Shown in pieces: positions 31,157 to 42,636 of a stretch of DNA of 64,000 nucleotides. Position numbers and translations under genes: made by a program. Under the pieces are notes generated by a model, which saw only the letters and a list, made by a program, of their open reading frames with translations, searched no databases and was not told the DNA's origin. This DNA comes from Aralia elata (Eukaryota > Streptophyta > Magnoliopsida > Apiales > Araliaceae). The stretch spans positions 42,002,508 through 42,066,507 of the forward strand of contig CM068378.1 in the NCBI GenBank assembly GCA_034770075.1. The letters run 5' to 3'. Position 1 is the stretch's first letter, and each line of letters opens with the position of its first letter.

Positions 31157-32008
31157 TTGGTGTGTTATAGGATGACTGAGATGGGAGAGCCGAGTCAAAT
31201 AGTTATAGAGGAGGAGTTCATAGATATACCTATGGACACCGAGCAGCTGATAGGAGATGGGCCAGTGGAGCCAGTTGCACCGATAGAATCCGAACCTGAG
31301 GAGGATGAGGACTATCTAGCCGATTCAGAGGAACCCGTTAGAGGTAGGGTGAGGAGATCGGGTAGCCAAGATGTCGAGGGTGAGTCCGAGGAGGACCACA
31401 GTGCAGATAAAACCGAAGAGCTGCCAGCGGAGAATTATTTATTGGACCAACTAGCCGATAGGAACTTGGAATTAGAAGAAAGAGTCCGAGATCTAGAGGA
31501 ACAGAATATGACCCATCAGAGTATGAAGGATCAATATAAGGAGATAGCTTATCAGTTGGAAGATGAGGTGAAAGGACTAAAGGCACAACTGGGGGTTTAT
31601 GTGACTTCGGCTCAGCATGTGGGGCCATTACTCGACCAATTAGTTGCCCGAAATACCGAATTGAGGGAGAAGAAGGAGCAAGCAGAGCTAGAATTGGCAG
31701 GTCTAAAGGTAGAGCACGAGGCCATGAAGGCCGAATTCAATTGGGAGATAGTAGACAAGATCTGTGCAGAGGAAGCGTGGGCTCGGACTGCTAGTAGGGT
31801 AAACTACCTGAAGAGAGAGGTCCAAGCCAGGGCAGTTAGGATTGAGTCCCTGGGTTTTGCATTAGATCTAGCTGTTGGGAGTCTAAGAGGCAGGGATCGG
31901 AGGTACCCCGCTAAGGATAGTCAGACTAGTCGTTCGGTTCGACGCCGAGTGATAGATGGTTATGTGCAGCCGGAGCATGCAGACGCAGCCCATTATAGCA
32001 GGCATTGA
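31157..32008 (+). CDS. Open frame upstream of G3 gag: acidic coiled-coil protein
   Basis: A 283-codon frame with no recognised domain, between the G3 primer site and gag. The likelier start is Met6 (31172), which follows an acceptor-like TGTTATAG; the upstream Met is at 31157. Residues about 11-90 are acidic (EPEEDEDY, GESEEDH). Residues about 92-235 are heptad-rich and predicted by eye to be coiled coil, with an internal echo: LLDQLADRNLELEE at 95 and LLDQLVARNTELRE at 158, 63 residues (nine heptads) apart. The C-terminus is basic. It is free of stops while gag and pol of the same element carry many. An extra frame before gag is not usual in chromoviruses. It could be a structural or RNA-handling accessory of the element, or captured host sequence. 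Function unknown. Confidence 0.6.
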   Translation: MVCYRMTEMGEPSQIVIEEEFIDIPMDTEQLIGDGPVEPVAPIESEPEEDEDYLADSEEPVRGRVRRSGSQDVEGESEEDHSADKTEELPAENYLLDQLADRNLELEERVRDLEEQNMTHQSMKDQYKEIAYQLEDEVKGLKAQLGVYVTSAQHVGPLLDQLVARNTELREKKEQAELELAGLKVEHEAMKAEFNWEIVDKICAEEAWARTASRVNYLKREVQARAVRIESLGFALDLAVGSLRGRDRRYPAKDSQTSRSVRRRVIDGYVQPEHADAAHYSRH

Positions 32009-32406
32009 TGTGATAGATTAGACGTTATATATAGATACGTTAGGTCCCACTTTTTGTTCATCATAGGGACATAATGATGTTGTAAATCCTTATGCTTTGT
32101 TGTTTTGTATGGGATAGTATTAGACCCCGACTTTTGTTTCCACTAGAGGGGTAGTATGTGGTAAATCCCCACTTTTGTTCGTTAGGGGATAGATAGCAGT
32201 TGGCAAGCCATGTCATAAGCATTCATAGAAGTATGCCACAGGTTGAGTCATATTGTATTAAAACGGTGGTATATGAGTATAAATGCAGTTATTTTTTCTA
32301 AATCTAATGTGTTTGATAGATACCATAACTTTTAAATGCTAACACTAATGAAATGTTGCATAAGGTTCAATCACAACTGATGATGTAAGGTTTTATTCGT
32401 AGCAGA
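32009..32406 (+). other. Non-coding spacer between the coiled-coil frame and G3 gag
   Basis: AT-rich, no frame of note. It contains three loosely repeated phrases of the form CCC(A/C)CTTTTTGTT near 32044, 32127 and 32188. It ends TTTTATTCGTAGCAG immediately before the gag ATG pair, which looks like a 3' splice site. The coiled-coil frame and gag may therefore be alternative or successive exons; this is inference. Confidence 0.45.
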
Positions 32407-33849
32407 TGATGCCGCTTAGAAGACAAACCAGGAACCCTGATAGACTCCACGACACGCTTGCGTGAGGTGGTCGTCGCCCGGATTGTTTCTAACAAGTTGA
32501 TAGGATGGATAGCTTGCAACACCTTAACCCCTCGCCTATATGTAGACGGTAATCTTGGTACAATTGCTTGCTTAGGAAATTTGCGGAGGATGAACACCAA
32601 CGACACTTCGACCCCTCGCTTATATTGAAGCGGTAATCTCGATACTATCGACGATTGATGCGGTAGAAGACGCCACACACAACTATGAATGGTTGTATGA
32701 TAAGTCAATTATGAATCTAAAAAGAAGAACTAAGGAACACTTAGGAATTCTTCAAAGAACCACAAGTAGAGAAACAAACTCACAATAGTATTGATAATCT
32801 GAAAATTGATATGAATGAATGATTTTACATCCTAGCATCACTTGGTATTTATAGGAACTCATGGTGTGCCAAACCATCATCATAAGTCAAGATCTAACAA
32901 CTAATCACATCACATGTATCAGCCACCCAAAGAATTTAACAATCCAAAACATGTGATGTGTTAAAAGTCCAAATCAGACAACTATAAACTGATCAGCACA
33001 TTGCAAGCTATTTTCACACCTGATAAATTTCGAATTTGGACTTGGGCCAAGAATGAAAATTGTAGCCCTGGAGTTTCTAATGAATTTAGGCTTTTGAATC
33101 ACCTCATTTGGAGTTTGGAAACTCAAGTTATGGCCAAAATACGAACTGATGTCAAACTAGTCCAAAAGTGCGGAAATGCTGATTCTTTTGTGTCGATTCG
33201 GGTATGCTTGCTTCCAATGTGTTTATGAACTTCGCGTGCTTGTAACCCGTCTCTATAACCTCTATGCTCGATCCAACCTCGGTCCATAATTTATGAATCA
33301 TCCCGTTAAGTCCTTCTTTGAAGCGTTTAGCTCGTGTCCTCGTAATGGGTCCAAGTGGCATATGCAATGGATCCACTTGTGTTTTGTCAAGGGCTTGTGA
33401 ACTAAGGATGTCCTCATCAAACCCAATAGTAGAAGAGTCTGTAAGCAACGAGACGGGTCAACCAGACCCAATGAAGGCTTTTGTCGATATGTTAGCAGAG
33501 GCAATGCAGAATAGACCCCCGCCGATAGTTGAGCACCTAGGGCATCACTTGGCTAGCTTCAAGGATTTTAAATTAGTAGGACCTCCGGAATTCCGGGGAA
33601 CCTTAGATCCGATTGAAGCCCAGACATGGGTAGAGGAGATAGAGAAAGTGTTTGAGGTTGCACGAGTGGCCGAAGAACAAAAGAAGGGATTTGCCACCTT
33701 CATGATGAAGGGCGAGACAAACTATTGGTAGAAGGCAAATAAGGGTCGTGCTGGAGAAGGAGTGATCCCGTGGGAATACTTCAAAGAATTATTCTTTGAG
33801 AACTACTTTCCAGAGAGTATGCAGTCGAATATAGAGGTGAAATTCTTAG
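32407..33849 (+). pseudogene. G3 gag, N-terminal part, split by a solo LTR
   Basis: Starts ATGATG at 32407 (MMPLRRQTRNP), is interrupted after 31 bases by the R-family solo LTR (32438-33419), and resumes in the same frame after the duplicated AACCC. The capsid region then reads VGPPEFRGTLDPIEAQTWVEE, a hallmark of Tekay/Del-type chromovirus gag, followed by an in-frame stop at 33729 within NYW*KANKG and the FFENYFPESMQ block. It is cut again at 33849 by solo LTR C3 after KFL. Confidence 0.9.
32438..33419 (-). mobile_element. Solo LTR of family R (982 bp), minus strand
   Basis: Runs TGATAGACTCC...CCTCATCA on the plus strand, flanked by a perfect AACCC duplication (32433-32437 and 33420-33424). 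It aligns end to end with the 3' LTR of element R (59640-60624). A TATA box (TATTTATA on plus) lies at 32846-32853. On the minus strand its first 268 bases (33419 to 33152) stay open and encode the integrase tail DEDILSSQ...GPITRTRAKRF...; this copy keeps the frame about 46 codons longer than R itself. Confidence 0.95.
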
Positions 33850-34954
33850 TGAAAGTAGTATGCACACAAGCCAATCATATTTGATATGATGTATCATATA
33901 CTTTGTAATCTTATTCATTTATTAATAAAAGAATTGATTTTCTTAAAAGGTATTTTACATTATCTACATGGTGCTGTTATATTAAATGTGATAAACCCAT
34001 AGTTTTGAACAATGCTTTTAGAATCATGATGGTGATCATGCTAACGAGATCTAAATTCAAAATAGCTCACAAACTAAAATCGTTCCTAATCGTTACGTTG
34101 CTTGCTCTTAGGAAGAGGATGATTGATCTCATAATCATTTGTGTGGAGACACTAAAGCAAGTATGTAGCTGCTTATTGGAGAATAAGTACACTGACCATG
34201 GCTCGCTAAGGAATACATAATGGAGTTTTACTTGCCTGTCAATAGGAATTCCTCTAGTGATAATAGTACAAGAGATCCTTGGACTTGAGATCATCACAGT
34301 ATCTTGTGTATGATGAGTTATACTTTGACATGTCCCTTAAGACCTTTAGGGTATATCAAAGGGTATGATTGGGTATAATAAGTTGTACATGGAGATAGGT
34401 GAATGATCAACAAAGAATCTACCACGTCTAGTAAAAGATGTGAATGTCCTATGTGATTCGATAAATGACAACTCAGTAGTCCTTGGCCAAGCCAGAATGA
34501 AATTAGAAAGGAGTTTCTAATTTGTATTATTTAGAGTTGTGCATTTGGGAATCGAAATACATATAATTAAATAAAGTAAGACTTGACAGTAATTCCATGT
34601 CTTATATTTAATTGGGACATTGTACGGTAGAAGGATTGAATTGTACGATAACTATGCACTGAAAGGTTCTTTTGTGATTAATGTCGAAATCTATATTATG
34701 TGACACCCCCAAATCCAGGTACTTAATTCCCACTGATTTGGTGTTCACTATAACATACATTCACATCTATCTACCCATAATTAAGAACAATTAAATAAAC
34801 TTAAAGAAACATCTGCCCAAAATGGGTTACATCACCAAACTATTAAACAATCAAATCACAGGTTAACTTAACCTTAATACATCTAGTGCGGAATAAAACA
34901 TAATTTAAACAAGTCTTTGATACAAATAAACATCAAGTGGATAACAATCTCTTG

Positions 34955-35056
34955 CTACTTTGGCATCTTGCCCTTGCCTTTACTCGTGGACGGTTCGTCC
35001 TGCTTTTCTGGCTTAGCTGTAATGATTAATGCAAGAGTGAGCAAACAATTGCTCAC
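34955..35056 (-). other. Hairpin, acceptor-like site and short frame in S2
   Basis: GTGAGCAA pairs with TTGCTCAC (8 bp, 4-nt loop, 35037-35056). About 18 nt further on the minus strand, ATTACAG precedes A-K-P-E-K-Q-D-E-P-S-T-S-K-G-K-G-K-M-P-K and a stop (34955-34957). The 11-residue core at 34967-34999 differs from G1 (6034-6066) only at third codon positions. Confidence 0.65.
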
Positions 35057-36072
35057 AAGTACGATAACAATAATGTTTAAATGAAATAGATTTCAACTGA
35101 GGAATAATAATTGTCTGAATCTCGGTCAATAAATGATCAAAGTCTAAAAGCTCGTTTGAATGCTCGATTCAAAGAAAAAAAATAGATTTCAAGATTTAGA
35201 AATTATATCTGAGGGTCACAAGACCTCGAACTATGTCCTAGGTTAACAAGTATTTCTACTGGAACCTTTAACAGTCATATAGACTATGGACCAACATCTC
35301 GTACTCAGGGGGATCAGCCCTTTGTACAATGTATTGTGCACAAACATTTTAACGCTGTCGCGTAAATAATCCCCTATATAAGGGTTGTTCATCTCAGTTT
35401 ATCGTCTGAATCCGTACCAAAAGGAACTTGGCTTGGAACAAGTATAGAAAATATTCTAAGTCTTTGAAACGCTCATCAACTAAGGACTAGCTGATTCAAT
35501 AAGGGTTTGCTAGTCTAGTTCATCAATAGAGTTTGTTCAATAGAACTATACTCGAAATTTGAATAACAACAATGATTGGAATAAAGCTTAAGTACGTAGC
35601 ATGATAGTAACCTTGCTTGAATATCAATAAGCTAAGGTCATAAGCGTGCTCAATATAACTGAACTTGCATTGAATAAATTAACAAGTTAAAAGGAAAGAA
35701 TAACTTGCTATAAGTAATTTTAAAGTTTATGGAAGGAAAACTTGCTCAACGTAAAAGTAATAAGTTGAGATAAGGAACTTGCCTCAAGCGTAGATTACAA
35801 ATTTAAGTAATTCACGATCCTTAAACAACCTAAACATTTAATTATAAAATGGTAACATAATTAGTCACAAGACTAAAAGTATTCTAAGCTTGCTCTTTTA
35901 TCTTAACATCTCATTTAGCATACCATAGTCAACAAGTATTAGTTTAGCAACCATCTTGGAAATTCTTTAGTCATTAAATACATTAATATAAGTTTAATTA
36001 TGCATCATAACTTCCAAGAAAAGAAAACAAAATAATAATAATAATAATAAATTTTTTTTTACAGCAATGATT

Positions 36073-36200
36073 CTCGCCGGGGCGAGAAAATGCTTAACAA
36101 AATCGTCGTCGGGGCGAAGAATCTAGTGCAATTTGTACCGCCAGGGCGACAGAACCGCTGGGGCGATAATCCTAGCTCATTTCTACCGCCGGGGCGGTAG
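36073..36200. repeat. GC-rich palindrome cluster in S2
   Basis: On the plus strand: CTCGCCGGGGCGAG near 36073, partial units GTCGTCGGGGCGA and CCGCCAGGGCGAC, and CTACCGCCGGGGCGGTAG near 36184. The full units are near-perfect hairpins. The cluster lies about 1.4 kb from the LTR 5' end on the minus strand. Confidence 0.85.
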
Positions 36201-38541
36201 ACGCGACTGTCACCTTCTACAGGTCGCGAACCAGTGAAAACTTAGGCCAAATTTGGCCAAAATTTTCCGAATTCTACCATCCAATGAATAATTTAAATAT
36301 ACCCAGACATCATATATGATACAAAACATTTACCCAACATGTTTCTAACCAATCTAAGCATTATAAAACACATAATTAACCAATTTAAAACCAAAAATTC
36401 ACTGTTAAAACCAAATATTCAAGTTTTAACCATTCTCATGAAATTAAACTCTGTAAATTCATTTTTCAACCAATTAAAATCATTCTTCTTGCATTATTCT
36501 AGTTTTTCATCATATAATCATTAACAATTATCAATTAACCAATTGATAACCAAATTAAATATCAATTTTCATACATATAAACTATTCATGAAATAAAACT
36601 TTGTAAAAACCAAAAACTCAATTCCAAAACATGATTTCATGGATTAATCATTCTAATTAATCTATAACCATCACATAATCATCTAACACATGCTTTCTAA
36701 CATTTATATCAAATATTTCATCTTTTGAGCAATTGAGTTCACATACAGAAAACTAAAAACCATATACAGTAAAGTAAAACAAAGAGGAAAAGAATTATAC
36801 CTTCTATTGCTTTGATTAAACTCTTTAGCTTCTAGAAATTCTACCTTCAATTTCCAAACTCTCCTTCTCAATTCTCTCTTTTCTCTCAATTCTCAAATTC
36901 ACAGAGTTCTCTCCAGTTCTGTTCTTTTCTTTCTCTTCTGTTCTTCTTTTTACAACTGACACAACTTTTAAAAAATAAAACTGATAGAATAAAGAAAATA
37001 AAAACTGATAATTAAATCAAATAATAACGTATACTGATATTAATCTATCAATTACATAATTCAAAAAGCCATAAGGCTTGTTTGGCAAACTAATTTAAAA
37101 ATAACCCATTATTCTAACTAAAGGCTTGTTTGGTAAAACACAAATAAAATAACCCATTATTTCCAAACAAAGATCATAGGGCCTTGTTTGGTAAAACTGA
37201 ATTAAACACTTTCTCATTTATTTTAATAAATCATTATAACATATAGTTTTAAAATGTCACACTTCTAATTTAATTAAACTTATTATTAAATAAATTCAAT
37301 TAAACCTTACTAACTCAAATAATAATTTCATTTAACAAATAACAATAATACCAAATAAATTCTCTTATTCAAATAAATCATTTATTCAAATAAACCTTTT
37401 CATCATCTAATTTAATTATTAAATTAAATTAGAATAAACATAACAAATCACATTCAAATAACATTTAACATTATTAAGCTTAACATATACCCATTTCACA
37501 AAAACTTAATAAATTATTTATTAAGCTCAATAAATTAATAAAAATATTTATATAATTCAACAAATATTTTTTATTCAATCACAAAAATTGCATTCGTTAC
37601 ATATTATCTAGAAAGTCGTTGATCGCTAAGGGGGCTTACCCTTATTGTAGAATAAATATTATTTATTTAAATGATTTAAATAGTTTAATTTATTTATTTA
37701 AATAATTAGAATTGTTCTAATTGATTTATTTACAACCAGTTTAATATGGAGAACCTAAAAGGTCACACCGCAAAAAAGAAAAAATATTTATTTAAGAAAT
37801 AAATGGCATAATTGTAATAATAAGTTAAGTGTATTTAATTTAATCTATGGAGATAGAATAAATTAAATAGCTTAATATTTATTATTTAATATTTTGGAAA
37901 TATTAAATATAAATTAATAAGAGGAGTCTTATTATTATTATTATTACTATTACTATTATTTAATTTCCAATAGGGATTGAGAATTAATTAATAGAAGTAG
38001 TCTCTCATGAATTCCTAATCGGATTAGGAGCATAATTAAGTAAAGTTATTGAATTATAATAGAAACCATAATCCTAAATAGTTTAGGGAAGGGTTAATCC
38101 TACATCTATAAATAAGAGGAGTCCTATCATGGATTAGGGTGACACGCTCTTGCATTAGATTATGGAAAGTACATGCAATTTCTATAGAGATAGAAACTAG
38201 GGTTTTGCCAACACCCAACTTCTGGAATACCTATTCTTCCTTGGTGGATCACCTCTAGAGGCCAAACACTTGGGTGGCTAACGTTGATCAAAGCAAGGAA
38301 TCTCATCGGTGGAATTCGAGGAGAACACGAAGGACTATGAGTTGAACTTGTACCCGAGGAAGCTTTGATCTACGAGGGTATAATTCTTATTCTCTTTCTC
38401 TTTCATATAATTGATAATTGAACACAAGGATATATCATGGTGATGGTTTGTATTAAAATTTTAAAATCCGTTTTATCGCGCTTCTGCCCTATTTATGTAA
38501 TTTGATTGCATGCTTGCGTTATATACAAACCTAACACTTAG

Positions 38542-39190
38542 AACTCAAGTAAGGGAACATGTCGGTCCCTGAGTACGCAGCAAAGTTTAAAGAGTTGGCC
38601 AGATTTGCTCCACACCAAGTGGATACTAAGGCTAGGAAAGCAAGGAGGTTTGAGCAGGGGCTGAAACCATGGATTTACAACCGGGTGGCAGTTCTGCAGA
38701 GTGGTACATTTTCAACACTGTTGGAGAGGGCAATCATCACCGAAGGAGGAAATGAGGCTAACGACAAGTATAACCAGAACAAGAAAAGGGGTCATGATGA
38801 TAACAAAGGGGGAAGTAGTGGAGGCAGTAACTAGAACAAAAGAAAGTAGAGTAACAGCCAAACCTCTGAGGGCAGCAAGTCTGAAGAGGAGGCTAAGAAA
38901 GGAAATAAGTGCAATAATTGCGGAAGAAACCACTCAGATGAGTGCCTGAGGGGGAAAGGTGTCTGTTATCACTGTGGACAATAGGGGCACATTGCTCCCT
39001 AATGTCCTAAAGGAAAGAAGGGGGGATGCTTCTCATGTGGAGCATCGGACCATCAGATTAAGGACTGTCCAAAAAGGAAGGGCGAGGCAGCTAGTGGCAA
39101 CCAGAATAACAACAGCAACAACAAGATGACTATTGAAGGACCAACTAATCAAGAAAACAGACCAATGGCACGCACATTCAACATGACCGT
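38542..39190 (+). pseudogene. G3 gag, C-terminal part with zinc knuckles
   Basis: Resumes after C3 with MSVPEYAAKFKELARFAP (38559 onward), the standard capsid motif of this clade. Then come a Lys/Gly-rich linker and three zinc-knuckle-like boxes: CNNCGRNHSDEC near 38911, CYHCGQ*GHIAP (broken by a stop) near 38964, and CFSCGASDHQIKDC near 39029. A CAA-to-TAA-type stop occurs just after the C3 insertion site, with further stops near 38832 and 38847. RNA packaging was its role in the ancestor; this copy is not intact. Confidence 0.85.
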
Positions 39191-39598
39191 ATAAGATACG
39201 GTAGAGTCGAAGGATGTGGTGTCAGGTATTATCCCGATCAATAATATCAATGCATATGTGTTATTTGATTCGGGTGCTACCTGATCTTTTGTTTCGGAAG
39301 AATTTTCTAAACGGTTAGGGTTACCTCGTGAAAAACTAGAGAATCCTATAGACGTAGAAGTAGCCAATCAAGTGATTATTCTTGTAGATTACGTTCATAT
39401 GAACTGTTGTATCGATTTGAGAGGGTTTAAGCTTAGCGTGAATTTGATATCGATTCGTTTGGGAGAATTCGATGTGATTCTTGGGATGGATTGGTTATCG
39501 AACCACGGAGCGATAATTAACTGTCAGAAGAAGTGCGTACACCTGAGGTCTCCAAATAAGTCGAATGTAGTATTTTATGGTAGTAAATCGCCGAGATA
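39191..39598 (+). pseudogene. G3 aspartic protease, decayed
   Basis: AYVLFDSGAT is the active-site block (about 39251-39280), followed directly by a stop codon and then SFVSEEF. FDVILGMDWLSNHGAIINC (about 39469-39525) is the conserved second protease block of Ty3 chromoviruses. The frame from 39372 to 39596 is open. Confidence 0.85.
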
Positions 39599-39599
39599 A

Positions 39600-40549
39600 T
39601 CTTGTTGTCTGATGGTGATGCAAGTTAGGAGATTACTAAGGAAGGGTTGCATGGGTTATCTGACTCATGTGGTTGATACTCGAAGAGTAGAGGAGGAACT
39701 GGGCCAGATACTTGTGGTAAGGGAATTCCCCGACGTTTTCCTAGAGGAATTACCGGGTTTACCGCCGGATAGAGAATTAGAGTTTATAATTGACTTGGTA
39801 CCAGGAACAACACCAATATCCAAGGCACAATACCGAATGGCTCCGGTTGAGATGAAAGAACTGATGGTTCAACTACAGGAGCTTCTAGATAAAGGTTATA
39901 TTCGACCAAGCGTGTCACCTTAGGGAGCGCCAGTTCTGTTCCTAAAAAAAAGGATGGATCGTTAAGGCTTTGTATCGACTATCGCGAGTTGAACAAAGTT
40001 ACTGTTAAGAACAAGTATTCGTTGCCCAGAATTGACGATTTGTTTGATCAATTGAAGGGAGCGAAATACTTTTCGAAGATCGACTTGAGGACTGGCTACC
40101 ACCAGTTGAAAGTGAGGCAGGAGGATATTCCGAAGACAGTATTCAGAACTCGATATGGACATTTTGAGTTTCTGGTGATGTCCTTTGGGTTAACGAATGC
40201 GCCAGCAGCTTCCATAGACATGATGAACAAGGTGTTCAAGCAATATTTGGACACATTTGTCGTTATATTCATTGATGACATTCTGGTGTACCCGAGGACA
40301 GAGGAGGAACACACTGAACATGTGAGATTAGTACTGGAAACCTTGAGAAGGGAGAAGCTGTATGTGAAGTTCTTGAAGTGCGAATTTTGGTTGCAGAAAA
40401 TGCAGCTTCTGGGGCATGTGATCGACAAGGATGACATTTCGGTGGATCCAGCAAAGGTGGAGGCAGTTATCGACTGGGAGCAGCCGAAGACGCCGATAGA
40501 GATCAAAAGTTTCCTAGGATTAGCGGGATACTATCGGAGATTCATTTAA
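39600..40549 (+). pseudogene. G3 reverse transcriptase, decayed
   Basis: Begins with the FPDVFLEELPGLPPDRE motif (39726-39776) and KAQYRMAP. After a stop at 39921 and a frameshift in an eight-A run (39945-39952), it continues with LCIDYRELNKV, SKIDLRTGYHQL, MSFGLTNAPA and the catalytic FIDDILV (about 40269-40289), then SFLGLAGYYRRFI and a stop at 40547. Both catalytic Asp residues remain. The A-run is a typical slippage site. The sequence places G3 with Tekay/Del-like chromoviruses. Confidence 0.9.
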
Positions 40550-41110
40550 GATTTTTAAAGATAGCATCGCCGTTAACCTATCTAACTAGGAAGATGGTTA
40601 AGTTCGTTTGGACGGATAAATGTGAGGAGAGTTTCATATAATTGAAAAAAAGGCTTAGTGAAGCACCTGTATTATCTTTACCTGACAATACAACGGGATT
40701 TGTGGTGTATAGTGATGCGTTACACAAAGGCATTGGTTGTATGCTAATGCAACATGGTAAGGTCATTACGTACGCGTCACGATAATTGAAGGATTATGAG
40801 AAGGGATATCCGACTCATGACCTGGAATTAGCAGCAGTGGTTTTTGCCTTGAAGATATGTAGGCACTATTTATATGGCGAAGAGTGTGAGATATACACAA
40901 ACCACAAAAGTTTGAAGTATATCTTCACCTAGAAGGAGCTGAATATGAGGCAACGACGATGGTTAGAATTAATCAAAGATTACGATTATGAAATTTTGTA
41001 CCATTCCGGTAAAACCAATGTAGTAGCTGATGCACTAAGTATAAAGCAGAGAAAAGTTGATGATGTTGACAACTCAAGAAGAACTGATAAGGGATATGGA
41101 AAGACTAGAG
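40550..41110 (+). pseudogene. G3 RNase H, decayed
   Basis: VVYSDALHKGIGCMLMQ (first Asp), HDLELAAVVFALK (Glu), EIYTNHKSLKYIF (Asn in place of the usual Asp at the third site) and NVVADALS (last Asp). Stops occur near 40786 and 40932. The TNHK substitution is also seen in G4 at 50690-50701, so it is a lineage feature and not decay in this copy. Confidence 0.85.
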
Positions 41111-42361
41111 TTAGAAGTCAAGTGTTCGGGAGATGCAAATGAGAGACTATTCATAGTAGTAGCGAGTCCGACTTTACTAGATAAAGTAAGGGAGGCTCAA
41201 GAGAAGGATGAAGAATGTGATGGCCTAAGGAAGTGAATTTTTGAAGGTGAAGAGTTCAAGTGTTCGGGGTTGCTAAGGTTTGAAGGGAGGATCTGGATAC
41301 TGATGGTTCCGGAGTTAAAAAAAGAGATCCTACAAGAAGCTCACAATTCAAGATATTCTGTTCATCCCGGAAGTACCAAAATGTATCAAGACTTACGACA
41401 TTAATTTTTGTGGCCGAACATGAAGGGGGAGGTAGCGGAATGTGTGAGCAGGCGCTTAACATGCCAAAGGGTTAAAGCAGAATACCAGCGACCAAGTGGA
41501 CTGTTACAACCACTGAAGATTCCGGAGTGGAAGTGGGAGCACATCATAATGGATTTTATGGTAGGACTTCCACTGACTCAAAAGGGTTTAGACGCGATCT
41601 AGGTGATCGTGGACCGTTTGACTAAGTCCGCACATTTTCTATCGATCAAGTTTAGGTATAATCTGGAGTAGCTAGCGAAGTTTTATGTGAAAGAGATTGT
41701 GTCGAGACATGGAGTGCCGATATCTATTGTGTTTGATAGAGATTCGTGCTTCACGTCAAATTTCTGGAGGAGTTTGCAAGAAAGAATAGGGACACAGTTG
41801 AGGATGAGTACTGCGTACCACCCTCAAACTGATGGCCAAAGTGAGCGAACGATTCAGACTTTGGAAGACATGCTCAAAGTAGTTGTGATGGACTTGAAAG
41901 CCAGCTGGGATGATCACTTACTGTTAGTGGAGATCGCTTACGACAACATTTATCACGCTAGTATCGACATGCCACCATACGAAGCGTTATATAGAAGAAA
42001 GTGCCGAACACCGTTGTGTTGGGACAAAGTGGGAGAGCGGAGACTGTTGGGACCTAAGATGGTACAGTAGACCGCAGATACGATCAAATTAATAAGAGTT
42101 CGTCTAGTAGTAGCCCAGGATCGACAGAAGAAGTACGCTGACCTACATCGTCAGAAGCGGGACTTTGAGGTGGGAAGTTTTATATTTTTGAAGGTATCTT
42201 CGTGGAAAGGGAATATCCGTTTTGGGAAAAAGGGAAAATTGAGCCCTAGGTTCATAGGACCTTTTGAGATTCTAAAGCGAGTTGGTGAAGTGGCGTACGA
42301 GGTAGCCTTACCTCCTAAACCGGAGCACATTCACAGCGTGTTTCACGTTTCAGTGTTATGA
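41111..42361 (+). pseudogene. G3 integrase, decayed
   Basis: Zinc-finger elements HNSRYSVHPG and CQRVKAEYQ, then core motifs MDFMVGLPLTQKG (Asp near 41552), SIVFDRD (the usual Ser before Asp is Phe; Asp near 41738) and HPQTDGQSERTIQTLEDML with the catalytic Glu near 41842. The C-terminal part has LRTP-like and PPYEALYRRK blocks and HIHSVFHVSVL. Stops at about 41402, 41601, 41670 and 42068. Comparison with G1 shows that G1's frame break lies at the codon before this Glu. Confidence 0.9.
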
Positions 42362-42590
42362 ACGTATAAGCCTAATTATAAGCACGTCATATCCTATGAA
42401 CCGATTCAAGTAGAGAAAGATTTATTGTATGAAGAAATTTCTGTCCAGATACTCGACAGGAAGGAACAGATGTTAAGGAATAAGATTATTAGTTCGGTCA
42501 AAGTGCTCTGGAGGAACCACAGAATTGAAGAGGCTATGTGGGAGCTTGAAGAAAAGATGAAGGTAGTCTATCCGTATCTTTTTGAGTGAC
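42362..42590 (+). pseudogene. G3 chromodomain-like integrase tail
   Basis: After a stop at 42359, the same frame continues through YEPIQVEKDLLYEEISVQIL and VKVLWRNHRIEEAMWELEE to YPYLFE and a stop near 42588. This matches the chromodomain-type tail of Tekay/Del chromoviruses, thought to bind heterochromatin and guide integration. Confidence 0.8.
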
Positions 42591-42621
42591 CTTATGTTGA
42601 AATTCCGGGGACGGAATTCTT

Positions 42622-42636
42622 ATAAGGGGAGAAGGA
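42622..42636 (+). other. Polypurine tract of G3
   Basis: ATAAGGGGAGAAGGA directly before the TGTAATGACC start of the 3' LTR; the preceding CCGGGGACGGAATTC phrase is shared with G1 and G2. Confidence 0.85.

Larger units (their letters stand above)
34699..37601 (-). mobile_element. Solo LTR S2 (2.90 kb), minus strand, inside C3
   Basis: On the plus strand it runs TGTGACACCCCC...ATTCGTTACA with a perfect TATTA duplication (34694-34698 and 37602-37606). Read on the minus strand it has the G1-type LTR modules: purine-rich leader, donor-like GAAG|GTATAA (36799-36800 complement), palindrome cluster (36073-36200), GCAAGTT phrases, GGGCTGATCCCCC (35308-35320), a hairpin (35037-35056), acceptor-like ATTACAG and a frame ending at 34955. 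Confidence 0.95.
33850..38536 (+). mobile_element. Solo C-family LTR C3, split by S2
   Basis: Starts TGAAAGTAGTATGC (33850) and ends ACAAACCTAACA (38536), with a perfect CTTAG duplication (33845-33849 and 38537-38541) in G3 gag. Without S2 it is about 1.78 kb, as for C1. Frames inside are not coding. A TATAAATA box is at 38107-38114 and an (ATT)n tract lies near 37930. Confidence 0.95.

Noticed and set aside
39600..42590. Endogenous pararetrovirus origin for the RT-containing sequences
   Set aside because: RT is followed by RNase H, integrase with D-D-E and a chromodomain-like tail, and flanked by LTRs, primer site and polypurine tract, which fits Ty3/gypsy retrotransposons.
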